DNA from: Deltaproteobacteria bacterium
GTDB taxonomy: Bacteria > Desulfobacterota > DSM-4660 > Desulfatiglandales > HGW-15
Length of the DNA stretch: 7,115 nucleotides
NCBI GenBank assembly: GCA_030671095.1
Contig: DAOVAK010000135.1
Location: 1-7,115, forward strand
Direction of reading: 5' to 3'
The position numbers and the translations under genes were made by a program. Shown here one piece after another: positions 5,949 to 7,115 of the stretch. The notes beneath the pieces were generated by a model. That model saw only the letters and a list, made by a program, of their open reading frames with translations. It did no database searches and was not told where the DNA came from. The number at the start of each line of letters is the position of its first letter. The stretch's first letter is position 1.

Positions 5949-6869
5949 TTAAAAATTCACCTTATCTAGACCCTTTAACCCCAGAATCTGTCTTGCCTCA
6001 TCGGGCGTTGCCGAATCGGTACCCAGTTCCTTGGCAATCCTTACGATCTTCTCCACCTGTTCGGCATTACTTTTGGCCATACGCCCCTTTTCCACAAACA
6101 TGCTGTCCTCCAAACCGACACGCACATTCCCCCCCATTAAAAGCGCTGTGGTTCCCATCTTAATCTGATGGCGGCCTGCGGCACAAACGGACCAGGTGTA
6201 ATCTCCGATGCTCTCTCTCGCAGTGTTGTGTAGAAACATGAGGTTCTCCATGGTTGCCGGGATACCTCCCAGAAGCCCCAAGACGAACTGAAGGTAAACG
6301 GGTTTCTGGACATGGCCCTGTTCAATCATGAAAGCTACGTTATTGATCATGGCGACATCGTAGATCTCAATCTCCGGCTTGGTTTCGCTCTCCTTAAAGG
6401 CCATAGAGAACTCTCGAAGGTTTTTAAAGGTGTTGGTAAAGACAAAATCCTCTGTCATAGAGAGAAAATCGGGCTCCCATGGAAACTTGAACTCTTTGAA
6501 TCTTGAGGCCATGGGAAAAAGGGCAACGTTTATGGAGCCAAAATTAAAAGACCCCAGTTCGGGTCTGAAGGCGGGAAGGACCGCTACACGCTGCTCGACA
6601 GGCATACCAAGTCCCCCTCCCGTTGTCAAACAGAGGATAATATCGCAGCGGGCCTTTACCTCAGTGACCACTTCACGGTAAAGTTCCAATAAGGAAGAGG
6701 GCTGCCCTGTCTCGGGATCTCTGACATGGATGTGAGCTACGGCAGCGCCCGCCTCCCATGCCCTGACTGTTTCATCAGCGATCTGTTTCGGTGTTATGGG
6801 TAGATAGGGGGTCATGGTGGGTGTATGAATTCCCCCTGTAATCGCAGCGGTAATGATAGCCTTTGACAT
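5949..6869 (-). CDS. Beta-keto acid cleavage enzyme (BKACE, DUF849 family)
   Basis: The 306-residue protein belongs to PF05853. The founding member, Kce, converts 3-keto-5-aminohexanoate plus acetyl-CoA to acetoacetate and an aminobutanoyl-CoA. Other members act on different beta-keto acids. Features of the TIM-barrel zinc enzyme: TGGIHTPTMTPYLPITP (11-27), HIHVRDPETGQPS (46-58) with zinc ligands H46 and H48 at the same numbers as in Kce, LTTGGG (81-86), ELGSFNFGSIN (104-114), and GGNVRVGLEDSMF (246-258), where R250, E254 and D255 correspond to Kce R226, E230 and D231. The catalytic core looks intact and the length is normal. The substrate-selecting residues do not let me name the keto acid. 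The ATG at 6869 has AAGGAG 6 bases upstream. It is the first complete gene of the operon in this window and is cytoplasmic. Confidence 0.93.
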   Translation of the reverse strand: MSKAIITAAITGGIHTPTMTPYLPITPKQIADETVRAWEAGAAVAHIHVRDPETGQPSSLLELYREVVTEVKARCDIILCLTTGGGLGMPVEQRVAVLPAFRPELGSFNFGSINVALFPMASRFKEFKFPWEPDFLSMTEDFVFTNTFKNLREFSMAFKESETKPEIEIYDVAMINNVAFMIEQGHVQKPVYLQFVLGLLGGIPATMENLMFLHNTARESIGDYTWSVCAAGRHQIKMGTTALLMGGNVRVGLEDSMFVEKGRMAKSNAEQVEKIVRIAKELGTDSATPDEARQILGLKGLDKVNF

Positions 6870-7016
6870 CTCCTACTCCTTGTTCAATAAACAGAATTTG
6901 TCTCAATTTTCATTGAAGGGGGCCCTTAAAATTCTAAGTAAATTATTCTATCAACTGATAATGCTTTCCTGGGCGACTGCCTTTCATTCTTGTAAACTCA
7001 TATTTTTAAGGGCGTC

Positions 7017-7036
7017 CCTACTTTCCCCTACTTTCC
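7017..7036. repeat. Two-copy 10-bp tandem repeat inside the right repeat copy
   Basis: The 10-mer cctactttcc occurs twice in direct succession here and only once at the matching place in the left copy (285-294). This is a simple tandem gain or loss, most likely by replication slippage, after the two repeat copies separated. Confidence 0.9.
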
Positions 7037-7097
7037 CATGCAGAGATTGAGAAACTTAGAATCTTAAGCCCGTCCCTCTTTCACGAGGTTGTTCCAC

Positions 7098-7115
7098 TTA
7101 AGTTACCTGTTCCCT
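7098..7115 (-). CDS. Last codons of an upstream gene, probably a second LivM-like permease (partial)
   Basis: On the minus strand the window opens with AGG GAA CAG GTA ACT TAA, encoding R-E-Q-V-T-stop. This is the same ending as livM (R-E-Q-I-T-stop), with one base changed and with near-identical downstream sequence. The simplest reading is that the gene just outside the window is a paralogous livM, which would place another Liv operon immediately upstream. Only five codons are visible, so the frame and identity rest wholly on the match to livM. The alternative is that only the repeat, and not the gene, was copied. Confidence 0.5.
   Translation of the reverse strand, partial: REQVT

Larger units (their letters stand above)
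6955..7115. repeat. Right copy of the ~150 bp direct repeat (runs to window edge)
   Basis: This is the same sequence and orientation as 222-373, with only a few single-base differences and one extra 10-bp unit. It begins upstream of the BKACE gene, 86 bases before its ATG, and is cut by the window end. Its last 18 bases are coding-like and match the end of livM. Together the two copies bracket the whole BKACE-to-livM operon. Confidence 0.93.

Noticed and set aside
6870..6954. Sigma-70 promoter before the BKACE gene (TTGATA and AT-rich downstream sequence)
   Set aside because: No -10 element with acceptable spacing was found. A TAGAAT is only 12 bases away, and at 17 bases the match is poor. 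The transcript may come from upstream of the window.

Overview
All supported genes in this 7.1 kb window lie on the minus strand, so the transcript reads from high to low coordinates. Base composition is mid-range (near 50% GC by eye). GTG or ATG starts, short overlaps and tight spacing indicate an operon. The combination of a Liv-type (HAAT family) ABC importer with a beta-keto acid cleavage enzyme and a cyclase-family metallohydrolase suggests a metabolically versatile Gram-negative bacterium. A Desulfobacterota/deltaproteobacterial lineage is a reasonable guess, but nothing in the window proves the taxonomy.

Layout in transcription order. (1) At the right edge, 7098-7115 holds what looks like the last five codons and stop of a second LivM-like gene. 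It is followed by about 140 bp of non-coding sequence, all inside the right copy of a near-identical direct repeat (6955-7115). (2) An 85-bp leader (6870-6954) precedes the operon proper: a DUF849/BKACE enzyme (5949-6869), a GTG-started cyclase-family hydrolase (5094-5867), LivG (4248-4979), LivF (3557-4261), a periplasmic substrate-binding protein (2308-3510), LivH (1321-2196) and LivM (356-1318). (3) The end of livM and the spacer after it form the left copy of the repeat (222-373). (4) A truncated HXXEE-domain membrane protein gene begins at 211 and runs off the left edge.

How the genes may work together (inference): the binding protein captures a small, probably carboxylated or amide-type solute, and LivHM/LivGF import it. 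The two enzymes have no signal peptides and should act in the cytoplasm. The hydrolase would open or hydrolyse the substrate, and the BKACE enzyme would transfer a beta-keto acid product with acetyl-CoA to acetoacetate plus a new acyl-CoA. The substrate cannot be read from the sequence.

The most unusual signal is the ~150 bp direct repeat, about 97% identical, spaced 6.74 kb apart. Both copies include a LivM-type C-terminus (REQIT in one, REQVT in the other). This suggests that the window holds one unit of a tandemly duplicated or serially arranged transporter operon. A second signal is a perfect 10-bp inverted repeat between the binding-protein gene and livH, which is suited to setting unequal expression of the two. 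No gap exceeds 300 bp, and no RNA genes, CRISPR arrays or transposase genes were seen.
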